Positions 48,322 through 55,650 of a DNA stretch of 64,000 nt are shown here, in pieces. The stretch covers positions 1 to 64,000 of the forward strand of contig JAHWKY010000028.1 of the NCBI GenBank assembly GCA_019347575.1, written 5' to 3'. The notes under the pieces are model-generated. The model ran no database searches and had not been told where the DNA came from. It saw only the letters and a program-made list of their open reading frames with translations. The position numbers and the translations under genes are program-made. The stretch is from Actinomycetota bacterium (GTDB lineage: Bacteria; Actinomycetota; Nitriliruptoria; Nitriliruptorales; Nitriliruptoraceae). How positions within the stretch are numbered: position 1 is the first letter of the stretch; every line of letters starts with the position of its first letter.

Positions 48322-50298
48322 TCAGGCCGTCAGGACCAGGCGGTAGTTGAAGTAACCCATCGCCCGGGCCTCCTCCCACGTCACCTTGCGGTTGGCACGG
48401 GCCGCCCTCGCCGGGTCGTCGATCACGAGGTGGTCGTCGTGGATCGCCTGCAGGCGCACGTAGTGGCCCGCGATCGAGACCTCGACCTGCGCCCCGCCCT
48501 CGAGCTCGGGGGCGATCTGGGTCAGCACCGCCTGCTTGTACGCGGCGAGGTCCGGGGCGCCCTTGGCTCCGTCGGTGAACGCGGCCGCGAGCTTCTTGCG
48601 CATGGCGGCGTACTCGGCCTCGAGCTTGTCGCGGCGCCGTCCCGTCGCCGCCCCCATCTGGTTGCGGGTATCGGTCATCTTCTCGACCGCGGTGCGGTAC
48701 TTCTTGGCCCAGCCCTTGAACGCCATCGCTTCCTTGCCCTGCTCCTTGCGGGCCTTGGACGGGTCGAGGGTGAACGGCTTGGTCGCGGTCGAGACGCCGA
48801 AACGCTTGGCGAGCTTCTCGAGGTAGAAGATGCCCAGGATCTCGCTCCACGCCGTCCGGGTCGCCGCGAGGATCTGCTCCTGGCTCGCCGCCGCCGACTT
48901 CAGCTGCTCGGCGATCGCGGCGAGCTGGAGGAAGTCGGGCATCCGCAGCCCCGCCATCGCGCCCCAGTCGCCCCCCCGTGACACCTTCATGTCCGCGGCG
49001 GCCACCTCGGGCTTGAACGCCGCTGCCACCGCCGAGACGATGGCGCGGTTCCCGGTGTAGTCGTCGGGTGACTTGCCCAGGGCTTCGAGCGCCATCCCCA
49101 GCGACGTGATGTTGCAGGTCCGGGTGGTGACGTCGGTGCTGGTGCCGAGCTCCTTGGCCTGCTCCTTCCCCTCGAGCAGGTCGGTGTTGGTGCTCTGGGC
49201 GTAGAAGGGCGAGACCTCGTTGATGGCGAGGTACATGCGGCGGGTGATCTCGCCGGCGACCGCGGGGGGCAGTCCGGCAGCGGCGATGTCCGCGATGAGT
49301 CCGCGCAGCTTGGCGATGCCCTCGACGAGCTGGTCGCGGCCCGCTCCCTTCTCCTCGGTCTGGCTGTGGCCCTTCTTGTCGGCGAACAGCGCCCGCGACC
49401 GCTCCTCGATCGCCGCGAGCTCGTCGGCTGCGGCGCTCACCGTCGGGTGCTTGACGCTCGCGACGAGCTCGGCGAGGCGGCTGTCGCGCAGCGTCCCGCC
49501 GGCCACGGTCGTGCCGCCGGGCAGGGTCGAGGGGCCGCTGGAGGGCGAGGTTGGGGTGGTCGGATGCGGCGTGGTCGGCGTGGGGCCGGTCGGGGCGGGG
49601 CCGGTTGGGGCGGGGGGCCGGGTCGTGTTGGGGTAGGGCACCGGCACGGGTCCGGGGGCGACCGGCCCCGAGGGGCCAGTCCCGGCTCCGCCGGGCTTCG
49701 GGGCGGCCGGTTTGGGCGCGGACCGGAGGGCGGGGCGCACGACCGTGTCACGCAGCCGCACCCAGTCGGCGGCCAGCGCGCGCTGGCCCGCGGCGATGCG
49801 CTTGCCCGTCATCTCGGGATGGGCGGCCCAGAACAGCACGTTCGTCAGCTTGGCCTCGTCGCGAAGCCCGATCGCCAGCATCATCGTGACGCCGGCCGTC
49901 GGCCCCGCGATCGCGACCATGCCGGTGTAGGCCGCCTCGGCCGGGGCGCTTTTCGGGGAAGCGCCCGCGCGAGCGGCTGACGCCGGGCCGCGTGAGGCCG
50001 TCCCGGCGGAGGATCCGACGCCGCCGGCGACACCCGCCAGGATCCCACCCAGCGCGCTACCCACGCCCCGAGCGAACCGGCCCCCGAGCGCCCCCAGCAG
50101 GTCCGCCTCACGGCTGATCAGCACACCGACGGCGGAGTTGCCGTAGCCGCGCTGGAGGTCGAGCAGGCCAGTGGCCGGCGAGGTGGTCACGGGGCACGTC
50201 GCGGACGTGGCGGCCCCGGCCGAGGCCCGGGGTGATCGGGCCGGGGCGGCTCGGGGCGCGGGTAGCGAGACCCGTGACGACGTCTTCGGTTGTGCCAC
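48322..50298 (-). CDS. C39-peptidase-like protein with N-terminal LQRxxGNxAV tag (possible contractile-injection-system cargo)
   Basis: A 658-residue protein with no Sec signal peptide. A disordered basic leader is followed by LQRGYGNSAVGVL (residues 48-60), the short motif found near the N-terminus of many actinobacterial proteins associated with extracellular contractile injection systems (for example DUF4157 proteins). A Gly/Ala region (65-145) could be membrane-active. A Pro/Thr-rich linker spans 195-260, then a helical region. The C-terminal half resembles a C39-type papain-like peptidase: TCNITSLGMALEALG with candidate nucleophile C395, GHYVRLQAIHDDHLVIDDP with H612 and D627, separated by a helical insertion of about 200 residues. 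GTG with GGGAGGG upstream. It follows the MMPL gene by 88 bases. No injection-system core genes are in the window. Confidence 0.75.
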   Translation of the reverse strand: MAQPKTSSRVSLPAPRAAPARSPRASAGAATSATCPVTTSPATGLLDLQRGYGNSAVGVLISREADLLGALGGRFARGVGSALGGILAGVAGGVGSSAGTASRGPASAARAGASPKSAPAEAAYTGMVAIAGPTAGVTMMLAIGLRDEAKLTNVLFWAAHPEMTGKRIAAGQRALAADWVRLRDTVVRPALRSAPKPAAPKPGGAGTGPSGPVAPGPVPVPYPNTTRPPAPTGPAPTGPTPTTPHPTTPTSPSSGPSTLPGGTTVAGGTLRDSRLAELVASVKHPTVSAAADELAAIEERSRALFADKKGHSQTEEKGAGRDQLVEGIAKLRGLIADIAAAGLPPAVAGEITRRMYLAINEVSPFYAQSTNTDLLEGKEQAKELGTSTDVTTRTCNITSLGMALEALGKSPDDYTGNRAIVSAVAAAFKPEVAAADMKVSRGGDWGAMAGLRMPDFLQLAAIAEQLKSAAASQEQILAATRTAWSEILGIFYLEKLAKRFGVSTATKPFTLDPSKARKEQGKEAMAFKGWAKKYRTAVEKMTDTRNQMGAATGRRRDKLEAEYAAMRKKLAAAFTDGAKGAPDLAAYKQAVLTQIAPELEGGAQVEVSIAGHYVRLQAIHDDHLVIDDPARAARANRKVTWEEARAMGYFNYRLVLTA

Positions 50299-50386
50299 CC
50301 CGACCCTCCCCGAGACGGCCTCACTGTACGCCGGGAGGACGGGAGGTGTCCTGCCTCAACGGGCAGAGATCGCCCCGAGGAGGGGG

Positions 50387-52696
50387 CTACTGCTGGGCGG
50401 CGGGCTCGAGCTCGGGTTCCTCGGTGGTGGTCGCCGGGCCCTCGACCTCGATCGAGGGCAGCAGCCGGTCGAGCCAGCGCGGCAGCCACCAGTTGCGCTC
50501 GCCGAGCAGCTCCATCGTGGCGGGCACCAGCAGCATCCGCACGACGGTGGCGTCGAGCAGGATCGCGACGGCGAGCCCCGTGCCCATCAGCTTCAAGATG
50601 CGGTCGCTCTCGAGGATGAAGCTGCCGAAGACGACGACCATGATCGCCGCCGCGGCGGTGATGACCTTCGCCGTCGCGGCGAGCCCGTCGGCGACCGAGG
50701 TCTGCGTGTCGCCGGTCCGGCGCCACTCCTCGCGGATACGTGACAGCAGGAACACCTCGTAGTCCATCGACAGCCCGAAGACGATCGCGAACAGCATCAT
50801 CGGTGCCCACGTCTCGATCGGGGCGGGCTGCACCCCGGTGATGCCGGACAGCCAGCCCCACTGGAACAGCGCCACGACGACGCCGTAGGCCGCCCCGATC
50901 GACAGCAGGTTCATCACGACCGCCTTGAGCGGCACGAGGAGCGAACGGAACACCATCATCAGCAGCAGGAACGACAGCAGGAGCACCGCCCCGAAGAAGT
51001 AGGGGTAGCGCGACGAGAGGTAGTCCGAGAAGTCGAGCGACACCGCCGGCATGCCGGTGACGTTCACGTCGGCGCCGATGGCCTGCTCGACGCGTGGCAG
51101 CGTGTCGTCGCGCAGGCGGTTGACCGTCGCCCGGGTCTCGGCGTCCTGGGGACCGGTCGCCGGGACGAGGTGCCACAGCGCCGCCTGTCCGTCCGGGCTC
51201 GGCACCGCGGGCGAGACGAACGCGACGCCAGCGGTCGAGCGAGCCGCTTCGGTGACCGCCTCGAGGTCAGCCTCCGTCGCGTCGCCGACCTCGGCAGCCA
51301 GGATCATCGGACCGTTGAACCCGGGGCCGAACCCGGCAGCCAACAGCTCGAAGGCCTGACGGGTCGTGGTCTCCTCGGGATAGTTGCTCTCGTCGGAGAA
51401 CCCGAGGTGCAGCCCCAGCAGCGGGACCGACATGACGAGCAGGGCGACCGCCGCCCCGATGGCCACCGGCCACGGACGGTGCTGGACGAACCGGCTCCAG
51501 CGGTAGGCGGGGGTCTCGCGCAGCGGCTTGGGGGTGCGGTGGGGGACCTCGCGCTTCAGCGGGCCGACGAAGAATCCGGTGACGAGCACGACCGCGGCGA
51601 TCGGCAGACCGACCATCAAGGGCGTGAACTCGAAGCCGACACCCACGAGGGCGATGGCGACGAAGCCCGCGGCCAGGAGGCCGCGCCAGCGAGTGCGCTC
51701 CACCCGCTCGCCCGCGACCGCGAGGAGCGCCGGCAGCAGCGTGAGGGACGCGGCGACCGTGACGAGCACGACCGAGGCCGCCCCGATGGCCAGACCGTTC
51801 ACGAAGCTGACGCCCATCAGCAGCATCCCGAGCAGCGAGATGACCACCGTCATCCCCGCGAACAACACGGCACGCCCCGCCGTGTCGAGCGCGATCTGGA
51901 TCGACTCGCGCACGTCGTGACCGTTGTGGTGCTGCTCGCGGTAGCGGGTCACGATCAGCAGCGCGTAGTCGATGCCGACGCCGAGCCCGATCATGATCCC
52001 CAGGAAGGTCGAGAAGTCGGGGATGGCCACGACGTTGCTCATCAAGGTGATGATCGCCGTGCCGATGCCGATGCCGAACAGCGCGACGCCGACCGGCAGC
52101 CCCATCGCCAGCACGGAGCCGAACGCCAGGATGAGGATGACGATCGCGAACGCCAGTCCGATGACCTCGGACTTGGGCTCCTCGAACTCGGCGAAGATGA
52201 AGCCTCCGAGCTCGACCTGAAGACCCTCTACCTCAGGCTGCGCCTCGCGGATCGCGTCACGGATCACGCCCGCGCGGGGCAGGTCGATGTCGTCGGGTAC
52301 CTCGACGTTGGCGTACGCGACCTGGCCAGCCAGCGGTCCGAAGGCCGAGATCTGGCCCTCGACGCCCGGCTCGTAGGGGCTCTGCACGCGCAGCACGTCC
52401 TCGAGCCGGCGGACCTCGGCGAACAGCTCCGACATCTCGGCCTGGACGGTCGGATCGTCGACGCCCTGCTCGGCGCGGAACACGATCGTGCCGGTCTCAC
52501 CCGTCCCCGCGCCGCCGAAGTGCTCCTCGAGGACGTCGAAGCCGGCGCGCGACTCGACGTCGGGGAGGTTGAACTCGTCGCGGAAGCCGTTGCCGACCGC
52601 GCTGGACAGGATCCCGGCGAGGACGAGCACGCCGATCCAGACGGCCAGGACGGTGCGGCGGCGGTCGTGGCAGACCGTCGCGAGACGTGCGAACAC
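50387..52696 (-). CDS. MMPL/RND-family membrane transporter
   Basis: A 769-residue transporter with about 12 membrane segments in two homologous halves, each headed by one helix and a large extracytoplasmic loop (residues about 40-185 and 430-545). Diagnostic stretches: GLGVGIDYALLIVTRYRE in the first half and FGLSMDYEVFLLSRIREEW in the second, the conserved Asp-Tyr pairs of MMPL proteins that relay protons. MMPL proteins export lipids or siderophores, or drugs. GTG at 52696 has GGAG 7 bases upstream. It is divergent from the phosphofructokinase gene; the palindromic repeat copy 5 lies between. Confidence 0.92.
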   Translation of the reverse strand: MFARLATVCHDRRRTVLAVWIGVLVLAGILSSAVGNGFRDEFNLPDVESRAGFDVLEEHFGGAGTGETGTIVFRAEQGVDDPTVQAEMSELFAEVRRLEDVLRVQSPYEPGVEGQISAFGPLAGQVAYANVEVPDDIDLPRAGVIRDAIREAQPEVEGLQVELGGFIFAEFEEPKSEVIGLAFAIVILILAFGSVLAMGLPVGVALFGIGIGTAIITLMSNVVAIPDFSTFLGIMIGLGVGIDYALLIVTRYREQHHNGHDVRESIQIALDTAGRAVLFAGMTVVISLLGMLLMGVSFVNGLAIGAASVVLVTVAASLTLLPALLAVAGERVERTRWRGLLAAGFVAIALVGVGFEFTPLMVGLPIAAVVLVTGFFVGPLKREVPHRTPKPLRETPAYRWSRFVQHRPWPVAIGAAVALLVMSVPLLGLHLGFSDESNYPEETTTRQAFELLAAGFGPGFNGPMILAAEVGDATEADLEAVTEAARSTAGVAFVSPAVPSPDGQAALWHLVPATGPQDAETRATVNRLRDDTLPRVEQAIGADVNVTGMPAVSLDFSDYLSSRYPYFFGAVLLLSFLLLMMVFRSLLVPLKAVVMNLLSIGAAYGVVVALFQWGWLSGITGVQPAPIETWAPMMLFAIVFGLSMDYEVFLLSRIREEWRRTGDTQTSVADGLAATAKVITAAAAIMVVVFGSFILESDRILKLMGTGLAVAILLDATVVRMLLVPATMELLGERNWWLPRWLDRLLPSIEVEGPATTTEEPELEPAAQQ

Positions 52697-52852
52697 GGGA
52701 TGACTCCAGCGTGAGGGGATGCAGGTTGAACCGCCGGATTCTGCTCCATCACGGGGCCGGATCGCCAGCCGAGCCGGCGAGCGCGCGCCTATCGCGCTCC
52801 CCGAGGCAGGGACGCCGGGTCGGGGCGCGAGTGGACACCCCTGCCCCGCCGG

Positions 52853-52908
52853 CCCCGCTGCGTGGAGACCTGGCCTCACATGTGAGTACAACCCTCCACG
52901 GAGCGGGG
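52853..52908. repeat. 56-bp palindromic repeat, copy 5
   Basis: Full copy with the G-G mismatch form of the outer stem (CCCCGCTGCGTGGAG / CTCCACGGAGCGGGG) and perfect inner palindrome. It equals the reverse complement of copy 7 except for one base. Confidence 0.92.
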
Positions 52909-52940
52909 CGGCGGGGGTCGCGCCCCGCCGGGTTGCGGCC

Positions 52941-52946
52941 TATGGT
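52941..52946 (+). promoter_or_regulatory. Candidate -10 box of the phosphofructokinase gene
   Basis: TATGGT, 30 bases upstream of the GTG start; GGAGGTGA follows as Shine-Dalgarno. Confidence 0.45.
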
Positions 52947-52975
52947 CGGGGCGCGCTCGGGTGGAGGTGAGCGGC

Positions 52976-54124
52976 GTGCGCATCGGGATCCTGACCGGCG
53001 GCGGTGACGTCCCCGGCCTGAACCCCTGCATCAAGGCGGTGGTGGAGCGGGTCGAGAGCGAGGGCCACGAGGTCGTCGGCCTGCGTCGAGGCTGGGCCGC
53101 TGCGGTCGAGATCGACCCCTCGAACACCGACTCGGCCGAGGCGTGGACGGTGCCGCTGGACGGGCGGGTCGTGCGGACCATCGACCGCACCGGCGGCACC
53201 ATCCTGCACACGTCACGGACGAACCCCAGCAAGGTCGGTGGCAGCGACCTGCCGGCGCACCTGCGGGGCAGCTTCGACGGCGAGGGTCCCCACGACGTCA
53301 CCCCCCACGCGCTTCGGGTGATCGAGCACCTCCGACTCGACGCGATCATCCCGATCGGTGGCGACGACACGCTGAGCTACGCGCTGCGCCTGCACGAGGA
53401 GGGCGTCCCGGTCATCGCCATCCCCAAGACGATGGACAACGACGTCCACGGCACCGACTACTGCATCGGGTTCTCGACCGCGGTCAGCCGGTCGGTGCAG
53501 TTCATCCACCAGTTGCGCACGAGCACCGGTTCGCACGAGCGCATCGCGGTCGTCGAGCTGTTCGGGCGCTACTCGGGCGAGACCTCGCTCGTCTCGGCGT
53601 ACCTGTCCGGTGTGGACCGCGCGATCATCTCGGAGGTCGCCTTCGACATCGAGCGTCTCGCGAAGTTCCTGATGGAGGACCGCGCACGCAACCCCAGCAA
53701 CTACGCGATGGTGACGATCTCCGAGGGCGCCGCGCTCGAGGGCGGCGAGGTCCACCTGTCCGGCGAGGCCGACGCGTTCGGGCACCGCAAGCTCGGCGGC
53801 ATCGGGCAGACCACCGGGGCGCTGCTGAAGGAGATCACCGGTGTCGGCATCGTCGAGCAGACCCTCGGCTACCTGATGCGCTCCGGCGCTCCGGACAGCC
53901 TCGACCTCATGGTGGCGACCAACTACGCCGTCATGGCCGCCGATCTCGCGGTCGAGGGCCAGCGCGGACGCATGGTCGCGCTGCGCAACGGTACCTACAC
54001 CAACGTGCCGATCTCGGTCACGGGCGAAGGCGTCAAGCGCGTCGACGTCGACGCGCTCTACGACGCCGAGGCCTACCGCCCCAAGGTGTTCCAGGTCGCC
54101 GGCAAGCCGATGTTCCTGTACTGA
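52976..54124 (+). CDS. pfp: 6-phosphofructokinase, pyrophosphate-dependent type by signature
   Basis: A 382-residue PFK. GTG at 52976 is chosen 8 bases after GGAGG; upstream GTGs at 52961 and 52967 are possible. GGGDVPGLN is the nucleotide/PPi loop. At the discriminating positions it has GGDDT (D131, where ATP enzymes have Gly) and PKTMDND (K151, where ATP enzymes have Gly), the pattern of PPi-dependent enzymes. Substrate-binding ISEG and the [13 protein letters not shown] segment are present. It would phosphorylate fructose 6-phosphate with pyrophosphate, reversibly. The double-hairpin element follows 4 bases after the stop. Confidence 0.9.
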   Translation: MRIGILTGGGDVPGLNPCIKAVVERVESEGHEVVGLRRGWAAAVEIDPSNTDSAEAWTVPLDGRVVRTIDRTGGTILHTSRTNPSKVGGSDLPAHLRGSFDGEGPHDVTPHALRVIEHLRLDAIIPIGGDDTLSYALRLHEEGVPVIAIPKTMDNDVHGTDYCIGFSTAVSRSVQFIHQLRTSTGSHERIAVVELFGRYSGETSLVSAYLSGVDRAIISEVAFDIERLAKFLMEDRARNPSNYAMVTISEGAALEGGEVHLSGEADAFGHRKLGGIGQTTGALLKEITGVGIVEQTLGYLMRSGAPDSLDLMVATNYAVMAADLAVEGQRGRMVALRNGTYTNVPISVTGEGVKRVDVDALYDAEAYRPKVFQVAGKPMFLY

Positions 54125-54128
54125 TATT

Positions 54129-54210
54129 GGCACGGCGCATCCGCGCCGTCGATCCAGCGCATCGAGCTCCACCCGCGCGCGAGAGCGCGGTCTCGCGCGC
54201 TCGGAGCGCA
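54129..54210 (+). repeat. Double-hairpin element, copy II
   Basis: Contains ACGGCGC-ATCC-GCGCCGT and CGCGCGAGA-N6-TCTCGCGCG. It is the reverse-orientation partner of 40041-40121; where copy I has GGCC in both arms of the second stem, copy II has GCGC in both, preserving pairing. Confidence 0.8.
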
Positions 54211-54259
54211 CGGGGACCCGGGAGGGAACGACCTCTACTTGGCGACCGTGCATCCCGCG

Positions 54260-54315
54260 CCCCGCTCCGTGGAGACTTGGCCTCACTGGTGAGCACGACC
54301 CTCCACGCAGCGGGG
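54260..54315. repeat. 56-bp palindromic repeat, copy 6
   Basis: Outer arms CCCCGCTCCGTGGAG / CTCCACGCAGCGGGG with the C-C mismatch; inner hairpin CCTCACTGGTGAG slightly altered. It runs directly into a 17-bp tandem repeat. Confidence 0.9.
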
Positions 54316-54390
54316 CGTCGCCCGCGGCGGGGCGTCGCCCGCGGCGGGGCGTCGCCCGCGGCGGGGTGTCGCAGGCAGCGGGGTGTGGGG
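54310..54390. repeat. 17-bp tandem repeat array
   Basis: GCGGGGCGTCGCCCGCG repeated three times exactly (54310-54360), a fourth diverged unit (54361-54377) and a partial fifth. It starts inside the right arm of palindromic repeat copy 6 and ends just before the promoter of the DegT gene. Confidence 0.85.
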
Positions 54391-54394
54391 CGGT

Positions 54395-54408
54395 TAGCGT
54401 GCGCCCCG
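54395..54408 (+). promoter_or_regulatory. Promoter of a probable leaderless gene (DegT)
   Basis: TAGCGT followed by GCGCCCCG and the ATG. The same GCGCCCCG-ATG follows the -10 box of the sugar transferase gene (60503-60494, minus strand). No Shine-Dalgarno. Confidence 0.5.
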
Positions 54409-55536
54409 ATGGGCTTCCGGATCTGGCTGTCGCCACCCCACGTCGGAGACGACGAACGCGAGCTGCTGCTCGACGCGTTCGACTCCAACTGGATCGCCCC
54501 GCTCGGCCCGCACGTCGACGCGTTCGAGAAGGAGCTCGCCGCGACGATCGGCAGCGCGCACGCGGTCGCGCTGTCGAGTGGCACCGCGGCGCTCCACCTC
54601 GCGCTGCTGTTGTCGGGCATCGGTCGCGGCGATCGTGTCGCCACCTCGACGCTCACGTTCGCGGCGAGCGCCTTCGCGCTGCGCTACGTCGGGGCGGAGC
54701 CGGTGTTCATCGACGCCGACGCGGCGACGTGGAACCTCGACCCCGAGTTGCTCGCCGACGAGCTGGCCCGCGCCGAGTCGGCCGGCGCCCCGCTCGCCGC
54801 GATCCTCCCCGTCGACCTGTACGGGCAGTGCGCCGACTACGACGCGATCGTGCCCCTCGCCCAGGAACGCGGCATCCCCGTCATCGAGGACGCCGCCGAG
54901 GCCGTGGGCGCCACCCGCGACGGCCGCCACGCCGGCACCTTCGGCGACCTCGGCGTGCTGTCGTTCAACGGCAACAAGATCATCACCACCAGCGGGGGCG
55001 GGGCGTTGGTGACCGACGACGAGGACGTGGCGCAGCGGGCCCGCCAGCTCGCGACCCAGGCGCGGGAACCCGCGCCCCACTACGAGCACGCCGAGGTCGG
55101 GTTCAACTACCGGCTGTCCAACCTGCTCGCCGCGGTCGGCCGGGGACAGCTGCGCCACCTCGAGGACCGCGTCGCGCGGCGGCGCGCCATCAACGCCCGC
55201 TACCGCGAGCTGCTCGGCGACACCGCTAGCTTGGACTTCATGCCGCTACTCGAGGACAGCAACGCGTGGCTCACCTGCATCACGATCGATCCGGAGGTTG
55301 CCGGCACGGACCGCGAACACCTCCGGACCCACCTCGTCGCGCGCGGCATCGAGGCCCGCCCCGTGTGGAAGCCGATGCACCTGCAGCCGGTGTTCGCCGA
55401 CTGTCGGGTGCGGGGCGGCGAGGTGGCAGCGGGCCTGTTCGAGCGCGGCCTGTGCCTGCCCAGCGGCTCGGCGCTGACCGACGCCGAGGTCGAGGAGGTC
55501 GCCGGGGAGGTGGCATCTGCCCTCGCGTCGAAGTGA
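54409..55536 (+). CDS. DegT/DnrJ/EryC1/StrS-family PLP-dependent sugar aminotransferase
   Basis: A 375-residue aminotransferase that would place an amino group on a nucleotide-linked keto sugar. ALSSGTAALHLAL, TFAASAFALRYVGAEPVFIDAD, IEDAAEAVGAT and SFNGNKIITTSGGGAL with the PLP Lys K190 are present, as is GFNYRLSNLLAAVGRGQL. The pattern is closest to PglE-type (UDP-4-amino sugar) enzymes. The next gene is a CapD/PglF dehydratase that could supply its substrate, and a PglC-like transferase lies nearby. The frame stays open far upstream, but the start is set by the leaderless promoter and the conserved N-terminus (FRIWLSPPHVGDDE). Confidence 0.9.
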   Translation: MGFRIWLSPPHVGDDERELLLDAFDSNWIAPLGPHVDAFEKELAATIGSAHAVALSSGTAALHLALLLSGIGRGDRVATSTLTFAASAFALRYVGAEPVFIDADAATWNLDPELLADELARAESAGAPLAAILPVDLYGQCADYDAIVPLAQERGIPVIEDAAEAVGATRDGRHAGTFGDLGVLSFNGNKIITTSGGGALVTDDEDVAQRARQLATQAREPAPHYEHAEVGFNYRLSNLLAAVGRGQLRHLEDRVARRRAINARYRELLGDTASLDFMPLLEDSNAWLTCITIDPEVAGTDREHLRTHLVARGIEARPVWKPMHLQPVFADCRVRGGEVAAGLFERGLCLPSGSALTDAEVEEVAGEVASALASK

Positions 55537-55604
55537 CAGCCGGGCGCCCGCGATCAGTCAGCTCCCGACGCGCGCCCGTCGCGGTGAGCATCGACTCAGA
55601 ACGC

Positions 55605-55610
55605 TAGGCT
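55605..55610 (+). promoter_or_regulatory. Candidate -10 box of the CapD-like gene
   Basis: TAGGCT, 40 bases upstream of the ATG, suggesting the dehydratase gene has its own promoter despite following the DegT gene. Confidence 0.4.
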
Positions 55611-55650
55611 CGGTCGCGGCACCAACGGGGGGCCCGAGGGAACGGGCGGC

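Noticed and set aside
48023-48346. A 107-codon plus-strand frame in the gap before the C39-peptidase-like gene
   Set aside because: Translation is low-complexity Gly/Pro/Arg with no ribosome-binding site, and it spans two strong hairpins.
54310-54390. The 17-bp array as a replication iteron cluster
   Set aside because: No replication initiator gene or AT-rich unwinding region is adjacent, and the units derive from the flanking palindromic repeat.
53143-54408. Upstream extension of the DegT aminotransferase frame across the phosphofructokinase gene
   Set aside because: The extension is low-complexity sequence in a shifted frame of the phosphofructokinase gene; the DegT family N-terminus begins at 54409 behind a -10 box.
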